64,000 bases of DNA from UBA8337 sp937907245 (GCA_965219485.1 OZ244774.1:1054001-1118000); one strand, 5' to 3'. Counted from the stretch's first letter, positions 42,076 to 51,894 are shown. The notes: generated from the sequence alone by a model not told the origin. Made by a program: numbers and translations.

Positions 42076-43574
42076 CCAACGCTTCCTTCTAGGGAGATGC
42101 CCACGAGTTGTTGCGCTTCCACGGCAAACTCCATAGGCAGGTTTTGTAAAACATCACGGCAAAAGCCGTTCACAATCAGGGCCACAGCCTCTTCGGCATC
42201 TAGACCGCGTTGCTGGCAGAAGAACAATTGATCGTCGCTAATTTTCGACGTCGTCGCCTCATGCTCCAGCAAGGCCGAGAGGTTTTTCGCCTCTATATAA
42301 GGCACCGTATGGGCGGCGCATTTATCGCCGATGAGCAGGCTGTCACACTGCGTAAAATTACGCGCATTGGCGGCCTTGGGATGCACACTCACTTGCCCGC
42401 GATAGCAATTCGAAGAACGTCCTGCCGAAATACCTTTCGAGATAATTTTGCTGGACGTGTTTTTACCCAAATGAATCATCTTGGTGCCGCTATCGACCTG
42501 CTGCAAATTATTAGAAATAGCAATCGAGTAAAACTCGCCTGAGCTGCCATCGCCGCGCAAAATGCAACTTGGGTATTTCCACGTCACCGCCGAACCGGTC
42601 TCGACTTGCGTCCAGCTGATGCGGGCGCGGTCTTCTCGGCAGTCGCCACGTTTGGTCACGAAATTATAAATTCCGCCCTTGCCATCGGCATCGCCAGGAT
42701 ACCAATTTTGTACCGTCGAATATTTAATTTCGGCATCTTCCAGCGCCACCAATTCTACCACAGCGGCGTGCAATTGATTTTCGTCGCGCATCGGCGCCGT
42801 GCAGCCTTCCAAATAACTGACGTAAGACCCCTTATCGGCAATCACCAATGTGCGCTCAAATTGTCCGGTATTGGCCTCATTGATGCGGAAGTAAGTCGAG
42901 AGTTCCATCGGGCACCGAACGCCCGGCGGAATGTAAACAAACGAGCCATCAGAGAACACGGCCGAGTTCAAGGCGGTGAAATAATTGTCCGATTTTGGAA
43001 CCACGGAGCCGAGATATTTTTGCACCAAGTCTGGATGCTCTTTTACGGCTTCCGAGAACGAGCAAAAAATAACGCCATCTTTGGCCAGCTCATCGCGAAA
43101 CGTCGTGCCAACCGATACGCTGTCAAACACCGCATCGACCGCAACTTTGCGCACGCCCGCCAGCATTTCTTGTTCAATCAGCGGAATGCCAAGCTTCTTA
43201 TAGGTTTTCAACAGCTCCGGATCCACTTCATCGAGGCTTTTAGGGCCATCTTCCATCGACTTAGGAGCCGCGTAATAGCATAAGTCTTGATAGTCGATTT
43301 TTGGATAATCGACATGCGCCCACTCCGGCTCCTCCATGGTCAGCCAGCGCTCATAAGCGTCTAGGCGCCAGTCGAGCAGCCATTGTGGCTCTTCTTTTTT
43401 AGCCGAGATAAACCGAATGATATCTTCGCTTAAGCCGTTCTCAACGCGATCCATATCAATTTCTGTGGTGAAGCCATATTTATAATGCTCCCCACCAAAT
43501 TGGGCGACCTGCTCCACGGTTTCTTTGTCTATCGATGCTTTCGCTTCGCTCATCGATGCTTTCGCTTCGCTCAT
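42072..43574 (-). CDS. sufB: Fe-S assembly scaffold SufB
   Basis: This 500-residue subunit holds the nascent cluster in the SufBCD scaffold. Typical runs are VYIPPGVRCPMELSTYFRIN, EGCTAPMRDENQLHAAVVEL and QCDSLLIGDKCAAHTVPYIE. The first 14 residues are a tandem duplication (MSEAKASMSEAKAS) caused by a repeated 21-bp unit, so two ATG codons in frame are available. The ribosome-binding site GGAG is placed for the first (43574). iscS-like desulfurase stops 3 bases upstream. Confidence 0.97.
   Translation of the reverse strand: MSEAKASMSEAKASIDKETVEQVAQFGGEHYKYGFTTEIDMDRVENGLSEDIIRFISAKKEEPQWLLDWRLDAYERWLTMEEPEWAHVDYPKIDYQDLCYYAAPKSMEDGPKSLDEVDPELLKTYKKLGIPLIEQEMLAGVRKVAVDAVFDSVSVGTTFRDELAKDGVIFCSFSEAVKEHPDLVQKYLGSVVPKSDNYFTALNSAVFSDGSFVYIPPGVRCPMELSTYFRINEANTGQFERTLVIADKGSYVSYLEGCTAPMRDENQLHAAVVELVALEDAEIKYSTVQNWYPGDADGKGGIYNFVTKRGDCREDRARISWTQVETGSAVTWKYPSCILRGDGSSGEFYSIAISNNLQQVDSGTKMIHLGKNTSSKIISKGISAGRSSNCYRGQVSVHPKAANARNFTQCDSLLIGDKCAAHTVPYIEAKNLSALLEHEATTSKISDDQLFFCQQRGLDAEEAVALIVNGFCRDVLQNLPMEFAVEAQQLVGISLEGSVG
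43531..43572 (-). repeat. Two perfect 21-bp tandem repeats at the sufB start
   Basis: Units 43531-43551 and 43552-43572 are identical and encode the duplicated start MSEAKAS. The duplication adds seven residues and a second start codon without changing the frame. Confidence 0.95.
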
Positions 43575-43577
43575 GGT

Positions 43578-44747
43578 TTACTCCGCCGCCTTGGTTAAAT
43601 TTACATCACGTTTTTTAGGGTCGAGCCGTGCGGCCAATTTGGCCCAAGCTGTTACCAATTTATCTGTGTCTTGCGTGTGGCTTTGCCAACCGAGACTGAC
43701 GCGCACCACTGCCTTACTGATATGGGGTGACACGCCCATGGCTTCCAGCACATGACTGCGCGACACCTTGCCGCTGGAGCAAGCCGAACCCGCACTTACC
43801 GACAGGCCATCCAAGTCCAAACCCATCACCAAGCCCTCGCTGCTCAAGCCCGCCAGCGCAAAGCAACTGGTATTGGCCAGGCGCTCGGCTTCCTGGCCGA
43901 AAATTTTAACTTCTGGTTGTGCCGCCAGCAAAGCGGCTTCCATCGCATCGCGTTGCGCGGCCAAGCCTTGAAAGGCTTCCAGCCCCGCCTTCGCGGCGCG
44001 CGCGGCGGCGGCAAAGGCAGCAATACCGGAGATGTTTTCGGAGCCAGCGCGGCGCCCTAGTTCTTGTCCGCCGCCGATAAGCTGCGGCGGCACCACAACG
44101 CCAGGCCGTGTGACCAATGCCCCGACGCCCATCGGCGCGCCTAGCTTATGGCCCGACAGGCTTAAGGCATCTATGCCCATGGCAATCATATTTATCGGGG
44201 TTTTACCCGCGGCTTGCACGCCATCGCAGAACAACAAACTGCCGTGGGCTTTCACCAAAGCCCCCACTTGGGCGATGGGCTGAATAACGCCCGTCTCATT
44301 ATTGGCCAACATCACACAAACTAAAGCTGGCGTTTGGTCTTGCAAGCTGGCTTCCAGCGCCGCGATATCCAATACGCCATGGGCCGTGACAGGCAAAATT
44401 TCGGCCGGCAAACCAGAGGACTTGGCAGCTTCCAATACAGCCGAATGCTCAATGGCACTGACTAGAATACGGCCAATTTTACCGCCCCCATTCGCGGCAG
44501 GCGCTTGGCGCAAATTCAACGCCAAATTGCAGGCTTCGGTGCCCCCCGAGGTAAAAATTACCGTCTCAGGATGCGCCACCACCAGCTCGGCGATATCTTG
44601 GCGCGCGGTTTCCACCAAGGCGCGCGCTTGGCGACCTTCAAAATGCACCGAAGACGGATTGCCAATATCCAAAGCCGCCAGCAAAGCTTCGCGCGCTTCA
44701 GGGCGCAAGGGCGCGGTGGCGTTATAATCGAGGTAAGTTCGGCTCAT
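43578..44747 (-). CDS. Cysteine desulfurase, NifS/IscS type
   Basis: This 389-residue PLP enzyme is a second desulfurase within the same operon. The start RTYLDYNATAPLRPEA, the PLP Lys in LSGHKLGAPMG, and the long-loop Cys in SAGSACSSGKVSRSHVLEAMG place it in group I, unlike SufS downstream. It overlaps the IscR stop by four bases. It may serve the SUF scaffold early in the pathway, or tRNA thiolation; sequence alone does not decide. Confidence 0.9.
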   Translation of the reverse strand: MSRTYLDYNATAPLRPEAREALLAALDIGNPSSVHFEGRQARALVETARQDIAELVVAHPETVIFTSGGTEACNLALNLRQAPAANGGGKIGRILVSAIEHSAVLEAAKSSGLPAEILPVTAHGVLDIAALEASLQDQTPALVCVMLANNETGVIQPIAQVGALVKAHGSLLFCDGVQAAGKTPINMIAMGIDALSLSGHKLGAPMGVGALVTRPGVVVPPQLIGGGQELGRRAGSENISGIAAFAAAARAAKAGLEAFQGLAAQRDAMEAALLAAQPEVKIFGQEAERLANTSCFALAGLSSEGLVMGLDLDGLSVSAGSACSSGKVSRSHVLEAMGVSPHISKAVVRVSLGWQSHTQDTDKLVTAWAKLAARLDPKKRDVNLTKAAE

Positions 44748-45238
44748 TCGCCCGCCTCCCCTAGCAATTCAACCAAAGAAGTCGGTTGCGCCAAATGCGG
44801 CAGCGTCGATAGATCTTTGCTGCTCACGACATCGGCCAGCGAAATCGAGTTAAGAAATTGGTAAATCGTTTGGCCCAATTGCGCCCAAAGGTCATGTGTT
44901 AAGCAGCGCGCTTGTTTGGCCAAACAACCCGAGGACGATCCACAGCGCGTCACTTCCACCGGCTCATCTACCGCCTGAATAACATCGCCAATACGAATGC
45001 TCTCGGGCGCGGCTGCTAGCGTATACCCACCATGTGCGCCACGATGGCTAGTGACCAATTCGGCGCGGCGTAAATCGCCAAAAATCTGTTCTAAATAGTT
45101 GAGCGAAATCTCCTGCCGCAGACCAATATCTGCCAGTTTCATCGGGCTCATTTTCCCGTCTGAAGCGCTGAGCGCGGCTTGCTGCGCGATATCGGCCATC
45201 GCCATAACGGCATAACGACCTCGCGTGGAGAGTTTCAT
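44744..45238 (-). CDS. iscR: Rrf2-family Fe-S regulator, IscR-like
   Basis: This 164-residue winged-helix regulator binds a [2Fe-2S] cluster and controls Fe-S biogenesis. The helix-turn-helix region covers roughly residues 30-70 (DIGLRQEISLNYLEQIFGDL), and the three ligands are C99, C105 and C112, the IscR spacing. It is the first gene of the SUF operon and probably represses it, because an IscR-type operator overlaps its promoter. It overlaps the following desulfurase by four bases. Confidence 0.92.
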   Translation of the reverse strand: MKLSTRGRYAVMAMADIAQQAALSASDGKMSPMKLADIGLRQEISLNYLEQIFGDLRRAELVTSHRGAHGGYTLAAAPESIRIGDVIQAVDEPVEVTRCGSSSGCLAKQARCLTHDLWAQLGQTIYQFLNSISLADVVSSKDLSTLPHLAQPTSLVELLGEAGE

Positions 45239-45329
45239 TTCATTGTATCCTATTGCTTTTATTGAGATTTTACGAAAAACCTTGCTTTTACCATCGGCTT
45301 TTCGCTATCACTTGGCTCAACTGATTAGA

Positions 45330-45358
45330 GATATAGTAAATCCGACTAAAATAGTCAA
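45330..45358 (-). promoter_or_regulatory. Promoter of the iscR-suf operon with an IscR-type operator
   Basis: On the minus strand TTGACT (45353-45358) and TATATC (45330-45335) are separated by 17 bases, 92 bases upstream of the iscR ATG. The palindrome GACTATTTTAGTC (45344-45356), within 17 bases at 45342-45358, matches the core of the type 1 IscR site known from Escherichia coli (YYGACTRWWWYAGTCRR). It covers the -35 box, as expected for a repressor. This supports autoregulation by cluster-loaded IscR. Confidence 0.75.
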
Positions 45359-45392
45359 GTTTACACATCCAAGCGTGTGGGAGCGTCAAACA

Positions 45393-46046
45393 ATGCCAGA
45401 AGTAATTTTTAACGGCCCTGAAGGCCGCCTAGAAGGCCGCTTTACCCAAAATAAAGAGCCAGGAGCACCGATTGCCATGATCTTGCATCCGCTCCCCCAA
45501 TTGGGCGGTAGCATGAATAATCCTGTGGCCTATCAATTGTACCATCAGTTCGCCAGTCGCGGTTTTTCCGTTCTGCGCTTTAACTTTCGCGGGGTTGGCC
45601 GCAGCCAAGGCGAATTTGATGATGGCATTGGTGAATTATCCGATGCCGCGGCAGCCCTAGATTGGTTGCAAGCCTTAAGTGTCGATGCGCGCCAGTGCTG
45701 GGTTGCGGGCTATAGTTTTGGGGCTTGGATTGGCATGCAATTGCTGATGCGACGACCTGAAATATCTGGCTTCGTGTCGGTTGCCCCGCCAGCTAATTTT
45801 TACGACTTCACCTTTTTAGCCCCCTGCCCGGCCAGCGGTATCATCGCCCATGGGGATGCCGACCGGATTGTGCCGAAAGACGATATCGAAAAATTGGTGG
45901 AACGCTTACAGGCCCAAAAAGGCATCACCATTGATTATCAAAACATTAAGGGCGGCAATCATTTCTTTGAAAAAGACATGGATACGCTAGATGACGTGGT
46001 CGGCAAATATCTCGACAAACGCATCTCGGAAATCGCCGATAAATAA
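45393..46046 (+). CDS. Alpha/beta hydrolase
   Basis: This 217-residue hydrolase has the nucleophile elbow GYSFGAWIGMQ, with HPLPQLGGSMNNP at its N-terminus and candidate acid and His residues in HGDADRIVPKDD and GGNHFFEKDMD. The substrate is unknown. The frame extends upstream to 45225, but the ATG at 45393 follows GGGAG and starts at the conserved domain. It is divergent from iscR. Confidence 0.85.
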   Translation: MPEVIFNGPEGRLEGRFTQNKEPGAPIAMILHPLPQLGGSMNNPVAYQLYHQFASRGFSVLRFNFRGVGRSQGEFDDGIGELSDAAAALDWLQALSVDARQCWVAGYSFGAWIGMQLLMRRPEISGFVSVAPPANFYDFTFLAPCPASGIIAHGDADRIVPKDDIEKLVERLQAQKGITIDYQNIKGGNHFFEKDMDTLDDVVGKYLDKRISEIADK

Positions 46047-46055
46047 ACCGCTGAC

Positions 46056-47162
46056 TTAAATAGCGCTATAAAATTCGCCGCCCGTGGTGGGTGCGCGCAC
46101 GCCTGTCGTTTCGGGTTGGCTAAGTGGCAAGCCTTTCACGCTGCGCAAAGCCAACCAAGCGAAAGCTTGCGCCTCCAGCGCATCGCCGCGCCAGCCCAGT
46201 GCATCGCAATCTACAACCTCAAGGCCCGTGCTTTTTTCCAAAGCCCGACATAAAGTTTTATTGTGTCGCCCGCCGCCGCATAAAATAAGTCGGCAGGCTG
46301 TTTCTGGGCATAGCGCCAGAGCTGCGGCCACACTCGCCGCCGTGAAAGCCGTCAAGGTAGCCGCGCCATCTGCGGCGGAAAGGTTTTCTATCGGCGTGGC
46401 CTCAAAGCCCAAGCGATCGAGCGATTTAGGCGGCGGCGCGCTGAAAAAGGGATGCGCCATCAAAGCCGCCAAAGCCATTGGGTCGACCTCGCCTTGGGCT
46501 GCCAAATTGCCGTTCTCATCATACGCCCGCGTAGTTTTTTGCTGCACCCAATCATCCAGAAGCGCATTGGCGGGGCCGGTATCAAAAGCCAATATATTAT
46601 CTTGCGCACCGAGCCACGTAACATTGGCAATGCCGCCTAAATTCAACACGGCTTGCGGCCGCGGGCCTCTCGCCAAAGCCGCATGATAAAGCGGCGCCAG
46701 CGGCGCACCTTCGCCGCCTGCAGCCATATCCGCGCGACGAAACTGGCCGATAACATCGATGCCCAAGCTTTGCGCCAAAACCTGCCCGTCGCCAATTTGT
46801 AAGGTGAAGCCTTCCGCCGGGCGATGCACGATTGTTTGGCCGTGAAAACCAATAAGCGAGATGTCTTCTTGGCTGGGCTGGAGAAAATTTTGCACCGCTT
46901 CCATGTGCGCCTGCGTAACCAGTGCCTCGGCGCTTATCAATTCAGATGGCCAGAGCGCCAAATCGGCCAACACGGGCGTTGGCAAAGCGGCCGCTATATC
47001 CATAACCTCCCGCAAGGCCGCCCGCGTGGACGCATCATAGGCTTGAAAGCCATCGCGCAGAGCCACGATATGGGCCTCGCCATCGGTTTCCAGTAGCGCC
47101 AAATCAATGCCATCCAGCGAGGTGCCGCTCATCAGCCCGAGACAGGTTTTAATGGCGGTCAT
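46056..47162 (-). CDS. anmK: Anhydro-N-acetylmuramic acid kinase
   Basis: This 368-residue sugar kinase phosphorylates and opens 1,6-anhydro-MurNAc released by peptidoglycan recycling. Family signatures are GLMSGTSLDGIDLALLE at the N-terminus, IGFHGQTIVHRP, NLGGIANVTW, FDTGPANALLDDW and ILCGGGRHNKTL. It is convergent with the hydrolase and divergent from tyrS. Together with PBP1A and the amidase further on it forms part of the cell-wall set in this window. Confidence 0.95.
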   Translation of the reverse strand: MTAIKTCLGLMSGTSLDGIDLALLETDGEAHIVALRDGFQAYDASTRAALREVMDIAAALPTPVLADLALWPSELISAEALVTQAHMEAVQNFLQPSQEDISLIGFHGQTIVHRPAEGFTLQIGDGQVLAQSLGIDVIGQFRRADMAAGGEGAPLAPLYHAALARGPRPQAVLNLGGIANVTWLGAQDNILAFDTGPANALLDDWVQQKTTRAYDENGNLAAQGEVDPMALAALMAHPFFSAPPPKSLDRLGFEATPIENLSAADGAATLTAFTAASVAAALALCPETACRLILCGGGRHNKTLCRALEKSTGLEVVDCDALGWRGDALEAQAFAWLALRSVKGLPLSQPETTGVRAPTTGGEFYSAI

Positions 47163-47253
47163 GGCCTTCGTCCTTTGCTAGGTTTTGCCGAATTATCGCT
47201 TGGCCAATATGGCCTCTTGATTTTCAAAGGCGGTTTGCTTAACAGTTTCAATC

Positions 47254-48513
47254 ATGACTTATACATCAGATTTTCTAAAAACGCTCGACGAACGCGGCTT
47301 CATTGCCCAATGCACCGATGACAAAGCGCTAGACGCCGCCCTAGGCACAGCCAGCGATGGCGTGGTGACCGGCTATATCGGCTATGATTGCACCGCGCCT
47401 TCTTTGCATGTCGGCAATTTAATTTCCATTCTCATGCTGCGTCGTCTGCAACAAGCGGGGCATCGCCCTATCGTGGTCATCGGCGGCGGCACCACCAAAG
47501 TCGGCGACCCATCGGGCAAAGATGAAAGCCGACAATTGCTGACGCAGGAAAAAATCGACGAAAACAAGAAAACCATTCGTGCCACTTTCGAGCGTTTTCT
47601 GACCTTCGGCGATGGCCCTACGGATGCTATTATGGTCGACAATGATGACTGGCTCTCGAAGCTCAATTACATCGAGTTTTTGCGCGATTATGGCCGCCAT
47701 TTTTCGGTTAACCGGATGATGAGTTTCGACAGTGTGAAACTGCGCCTTGAGCGCGAGCAACCGTTGAGCTTCCTTGAGTTCAACTACATGATTTTGCAAG
47801 CCTATGATTTCCTCGAATTGAACCGACGCTATAATTGCACCCTGCAAATGGGCGGCTCGGACCAATGGGGCAATATCGTCAATGGCATAGATTTAACCCG
47901 CCGCACCGACCAAAAGTCGGCTTACGGCCTGACCACAAATTTGCTGACCACCGCCTCAGGCGCGAAGATGGGCAAAACCGCTCAGGGCGCCGTTTGGCTG
48001 AACGACGACCTCTTGTCGGTCTATGATTATTGGCAGTTCTGGCGCAACACAGAAGACGCCGACATTGGCCGCTTTTTGAAACTTTTCACCGAATTGCCGC
48101 TCGACGAAATCGCCCGTCTGGAAGCCCTTGAAGGGGCTGATTTGAACGAAGCCAAGAAGATACTCGCCACCCAAGCCACCGCCATGTGCCATGGCCTAGA
48201 AGCGGCCCAAAAAGCCGAAGCCACGGCGCTGGAAACTTTTGAAGGCGGCGGCACCAGCACCGACCTGCCGAGTGTCGACATCGACGCTGGCCTATTGGAC
48301 GAGGGCCTTGGGCTTTTGCAAGGGTTTGTTTTGGCGGGGCTCGCCAGCTCCAACGGCGAAGCACGACGCCTCGTGCAAGGCGGCGGGGCTAAGGTTAATG
48401 ATGCGGCGCAAAAAGACATTGGCGCGAGTTTAACAAAAGATGATTTGATAGATGGCGCGATAAAATTATCTGCCGGCAAAAAGCGTCATGTGCTTTTGCG
48501 CCCGTCGACTTAA
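47254..48513 (+). CDS. tyrS: Tyrosyl-tRNA synthetase
   Basis: This 419-residue class I synthetase charges tRNA-Tyr. The HIGH-like motif is PSLHVGNL, the tyrosine pocket contains MGGSDQWGNIVNG, and the KMSKS-like motif reads KMGKT. A C-terminal S4-like RNA-binding domain (ASSNGEARRLVQGGGAKVND) follows. Length is normal for the bacterial TyrRS. It is convergent with the AsmA-like gene after a 9-base gap. Confidence 0.97.
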   Translation: MTYTSDFLKTLDERGFIAQCTDDKALDAALGTASDGVVTGYIGYDCTAPSLHVGNLISILMLRRLQQAGHRPIVVIGGGTTKVGDPSGKDESRQLLTQEKIDENKKTIRATFERFLTFGDGPTDAIMVDNDDWLSKLNYIEFLRDYGRHFSVNRMMSFDSVKLRLEREQPLSFLEFNYMILQAYDFLELNRRYNCTLQMGGSDQWGNIVNGIDLTRRTDQKSAYGLTTNLLTTASGAKMGKTAQGAVWLNDDLLSVYDYWQFWRNTEDADIGRFLKLFTELPLDEIARLEALEGADLNEAKKILATQATAMCHGLEAAQKAEATALETFEGGGTSTDLPSVDIDAGLLDEGLGLLQGFVLAGLASSNGEARRLVQGGGAKVNDAAQKDIGASLTKDDLIDGAIKLSAGKKRHVLLRPST

Positions 48514-48522
48514 GCCAGTTAT

Positions 48523-51500
48523 TTATTCGGTTAGCTGCTCGTTTGGCTCTTCAGGGATTTCAAACCCATCTTCGTCTGGCAAGCCGATACCAAATTCGAA
48601 AATTCGTCGGAACACGCCCGGCGTGAGCACGGAAAGCGGGTTCACCAAAATATCAAAATCATCGAGTGTTCCGCCCACACGATAGCCAATGCCGATCAAC
48701 CCCTCGCCGCGTCGCCCGCCGAGCAGACGCCCGAGCAGGGGTATTTTTCCGGGTAAGGAGTTCAGCGAATAGGCGGGTATCACCGTGCCGCCAAAATCTA
48801 TTTTATCGCCTTGCAATTGATAATCGCCATGCACGGTAAAGCCAACGGCGGCGCCGTGCACAATCCCGTCTTCCAAGGTCAGGCGCTCTTTATGAATCGA
48901 GAAATTCGATTCTAATTTGCGAAATTTAATGCCGTCGCCCGTGAGCGTGTCGGAAATTCCGGTAAGAGACGCAAGGCTCAAAATAGACGCCATAACCGGG
49001 ACTTTGCGCGCTCTAAACCCAACTGCCGTAATCCGGCCATCGACTTCTCGGGGGCGCAGTTTATCATCCATGCGCAAGTCATACAGGCTGCCTTCCGCCT
49101 TCAGCACACCGCCATAGATGCCGTCTTGCACGTCAAACATTCTTAAAATATTTCCGCCATTTTGACTTTGCAGAGAAAAATCTCGGCGTATGGGGGTCGC
49201 CCTGTCTATCGATGCACGTATAGGCGTGCCATCGTGGAACATGCCATCGAGGCGCAATTTTTCGTGCAAGCCGCCTTTGATAGTCAACCGCACTTGCGCG
49301 CCATCTACATGCGTGTCATGGCCGCCAACAAGTTTTTCGACACGCCCCTCGACAACGGCGTTCGGGCCTAAAAAGGGTAAAAACTCAAATTCACTAGGCG
49401 GCAGAACCACCTCCGTATTTCCAGTTAGAAAAATCTTCTCCGCATCAAATTGGTCGGCGCTGAAAGTCACACGACGTATGTCGCCCTGTTTTTCCAAAGC
49501 AATTTTAACATTTCGATCTCGGCCAAGGGATATCGCTGGCAAACTCAGGCTATCGATTAAAGACCCGTCGAGCGTCATCTTCACCCGCAGGTCTTCCTCG
49601 CCCTCAATCCGCAAGCGCGCCCGAATGTCGTCAACATCGCCTTCTTCATCCGTACCTAAAACGGCTTGGACATCGCTGACAACGCCCACTGGCTTGGTAT
49701 AAGCCAGCGGCCTTGGCGCCAGCTCGGTTTGCGTTAAGTCTGCATAGACGCGAATTTGGCTCGGGTTTTCCAACGGCCCTAGAACCAAAACTTTCGCAGG
49801 CGCGGAGCCCTTCACCCGCTCGCCCACCCAGGCTTGGTCTAAATCAACTAAGTCTTGCGGTGTCATGTAGCCATGGGCGGCAAAGCGAGACCCTGTTTTG
49901 GCGCGCGCGCCGAAAGGTTGGTCCCAGCTAAACCCGGCCTCCACGCCATTGACCTCGGCGCGCCCCGTAAGAACCATTCCTGCCTTGGATATATCTGCCA
50001 TGCCGCGGCCTTTGTTGACCGTGTAAGGCCCCAAGGCATCGTCAATCGAGACATTCAGCGTTGTAGCTTCTACTTGATAGCTGAAATTATCCATATTTGG
50101 CCGAGCCCCTAATGGCACCTTGAGACGAACGTTACCACTCGCCTCTCCGCGAATTCGGTCAAAATCGAAATCAATGTCCTTCAGGACAGACAATGGTTCG
50201 CCATTCAGCGCTCGAAGGATGTCGCGAATGTTTCCCGCTCCCGTAAAGGCAATCTCGGCGGGAACCTCTGGGGCTCGCATATTGGGTATAAAGAAACTGG
50301 CCTCTTGCATAAAGGCACCGCGCGTATTGCCTTGGTCGACCCCGCGGGCCATATCGTCCGCTTGCCTAAGTGTGGGCAAATTCACCACACCGCCCTGCCC
50401 CTCGGCACGGAAGGTTTTGCCGCGTAGAAACAAATTGGCTTTCATATCTTCAATGGGCGGCATTTGGCTCAAAAAGCGTAAAGACGCGTCTTCAACTTGA
50501 AGGTCGAGTTGCAAAGCCTCCTCGCGTAAAGGGTCTGTGCGTTTGCGATTGGTTAGCTCAGCCAGTCCCACATCCAACTTCAAGGCGCCATCTATTACCT
50601 TGGCTTGGAGGAGGTTTTTTTCGACCCATTGTTTTACCTTTGGCGCCACAGGCACTGGCCAGAGAGCCAAAGCGCCGTCGCGGTCCATGCGGCCGAACTG
50701 GGTAACGAAATCAAAATAAACGTCTCTATTGGCCAAGCCAATCGAGCCGGCCACCTCCACTTCGCCAAAGTTATGGGTCGCCGTCATCTCGTCGATGTTC
50801 AAGCTGCCGGTCGCGACATCATAAGTCAGTTTGGCCTTGGCGCGCGGCAAAACCAAAGTTTGGTCGAAGAGTTTTGGCAAGCTTGCTTGCACCCCTTGCC
50901 CATCCAAATTAAAGGCCAATTGATCGACCAGCCCTTTGTCATCGATGCTATACGTCAAGGCGCCCGATAAAGTTCCAGACACATCTGCCACGTTAAACCG
51001 CGCATCGCGCAACGAAACCCGCTGCTGAATAAAGTCAGCCGTGCCGGATACCGTTAGCTCTTTGAAGGCAACCGGCGTGCCCGACAGTAAAACCTGCCCC
51101 GGGGCTACGAATATCTCGACAGACCCAGTTTGCGCTTCGCCCTTTCCATTAAAATCAACACCGATTTGAGCGGTAATCGGCAGATGAATGCCCTGCAGGG
51201 GCGCCAAGAGCGTAGACACACGACCGACATCGCGCGGGTTCATATTCTCGATAATAATATCGGCATGCCCTTTTTGCCCGGGCGTTAGCTTTACCACCGC
51301 AAGGATGGAGCTGACTTGGCCATTCTGCTGATAGGCAATATTGGTATTTAAATTGATATGATCGCCATAATGGGTGAGTGAAAGTTGAGACTTTTGGGCT
51401 TGGCCCTTTATTGGCTCACCAATGACAATCTCCCGAATTTCCATTTTCTTGAGAAAATTAGGCTTTCCTGCCTCGAGTTCTTGGTCGAAATTCGGTACGA

Positions 51501-51894
51501 AAAAATTGAAACTAGGTGGCAACCGATTGGTCTCTGACAGGGTGGCTGTTAAGCTTTCGACCTCAACCTCCGCCAGCGTAAATTTGCCATATTTCCAAAG
51601 TGCATCTCCGCTCAGGCTTGCCGAGGACGGGCCCAAGGTGATGCGGGCATCATCCATATCCACAATGTCGATGCTTGCCGCCTGCAATGAGAACATATTG
51701 GAAGAGATAGACCAGCCCAGCCGCGCGCCTTTTATGCTCAAGGAAATGCCCAGACCGCGCTGAACCCCTAGCTCGATAAGGCTAGCAATGGGCGCGATGG
51801 GCAGGGGCGTGAGGCGCGTGACAATGGCCAACACTAAAATGGCGATGACTATGACGCCCAAAATACCTGCTAAAATCCGCCCAACCCGTTTCAT
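48523..51894 (-). CDS. AsmA-like protein of the DUF3971/YhdP type
   Basis: This 1123-residue protein has one N-terminal membrane segment (residues 7-27) followed by a long beta-rich periplasmic region. Such proteins form elongated hydrophobic-groove bridges that carry phospholipids between the membranes. The internal DUF3971-like part and the C-terminal AsmA-like part (DGIKFRKLESNFSIHKERL, LGRLLGGRRGEGLIGIGY) support this family. It could be YhdP itself or a sibling. It is divergent from the peroxiredoxin gene. Confidence 0.82.
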   Translation of the reverse strand: MKRVGRILAGILGVIVIAILVLAIVTRLTPLPIAPIASLIELGVQRGLGISLSIKGARLGWSISSNMFSLQAASIDIVDMDDARITLGPSSASLSGDALWKYGKFTLAEVEVESLTATLSETNRLPPSFNFFVPNFDQELEAGKPNFLKKMEIREIVIGEPIKGQAQKSQLSLTHYGDHINLNTNIAYQQNGQVSSILAVVKLTPGQKGHADIIIENMNPRDVGRVSTLLAPLQGIHLPITAQIGVDFNGKGEAQTGSVEIFVAPGQVLLSGTPVAFKELTVSGTADFIQQRVSLRDARFNVADVSGTLSGALTYSIDDKGLVDQLAFNLDGQGVQASLPKLFDQTLVLPRAKAKLTYDVATGSLNIDEMTATHNFGEVEVAGSIGLANRDVYFDFVTQFGRMDRDGALALWPVPVAPKVKQWVEKNLLQAKVIDGALKLDVGLAELTNRKRTDPLREEALQLDLQVEDASLRFLSQMPPIEDMKANLFLRGKTFRAEGQGGVVNLPTLRQADDMARGVDQGNTRGAFMQEASFFIPNMRAPEVPAEIAFTGAGNIRDILRALNGEPLSVLKDIDFDFDRIRGEASGNVRLKVPLGARPNMDNFSYQVEATTLNVSIDDALGPYTVNKGRGMADISKAGMVLTGRAEVNGVEAGFSWDQPFGARAKTGSRFAAHGYMTPQDLVDLDQAWVGERVKGSAPAKVLVLGPLENPSQIRVYADLTQTELAPRPLAYTKPVGVVSDVQAVLGTDEEGDVDDIRARLRIEGEEDLRVKMTLDGSLIDSLSLPAISLGRDRNVKIALEKQGDIRRVTFSADQFDAEKIFLTGNTEVVLPPSEFEFLPFLGPNAVVEGRVEKLVGGHDTHVDGAQVRLTIKGGLHEKLRLDGMFHDGTPIRASIDRATPIRRDFSLQSQNGGNILRMFDVQDGIYGGVLKAEGSLYDLRMDDKLRPREVDGRITAVGFRARKVPVMASILSLASLTGISDTLTGDGIKFRKLESNFSIHKERLTLEDGIVHGAAVGFTVHGDYQLQGDKIDFGGTVIPAYSLNSLPGKIPLLGRLLGGRRGEGLIGIGYRVGGTLDDFDILVNPLSVLTPGVFRRIFEFGIGLPDEDGFEIPEEPNEQLTE

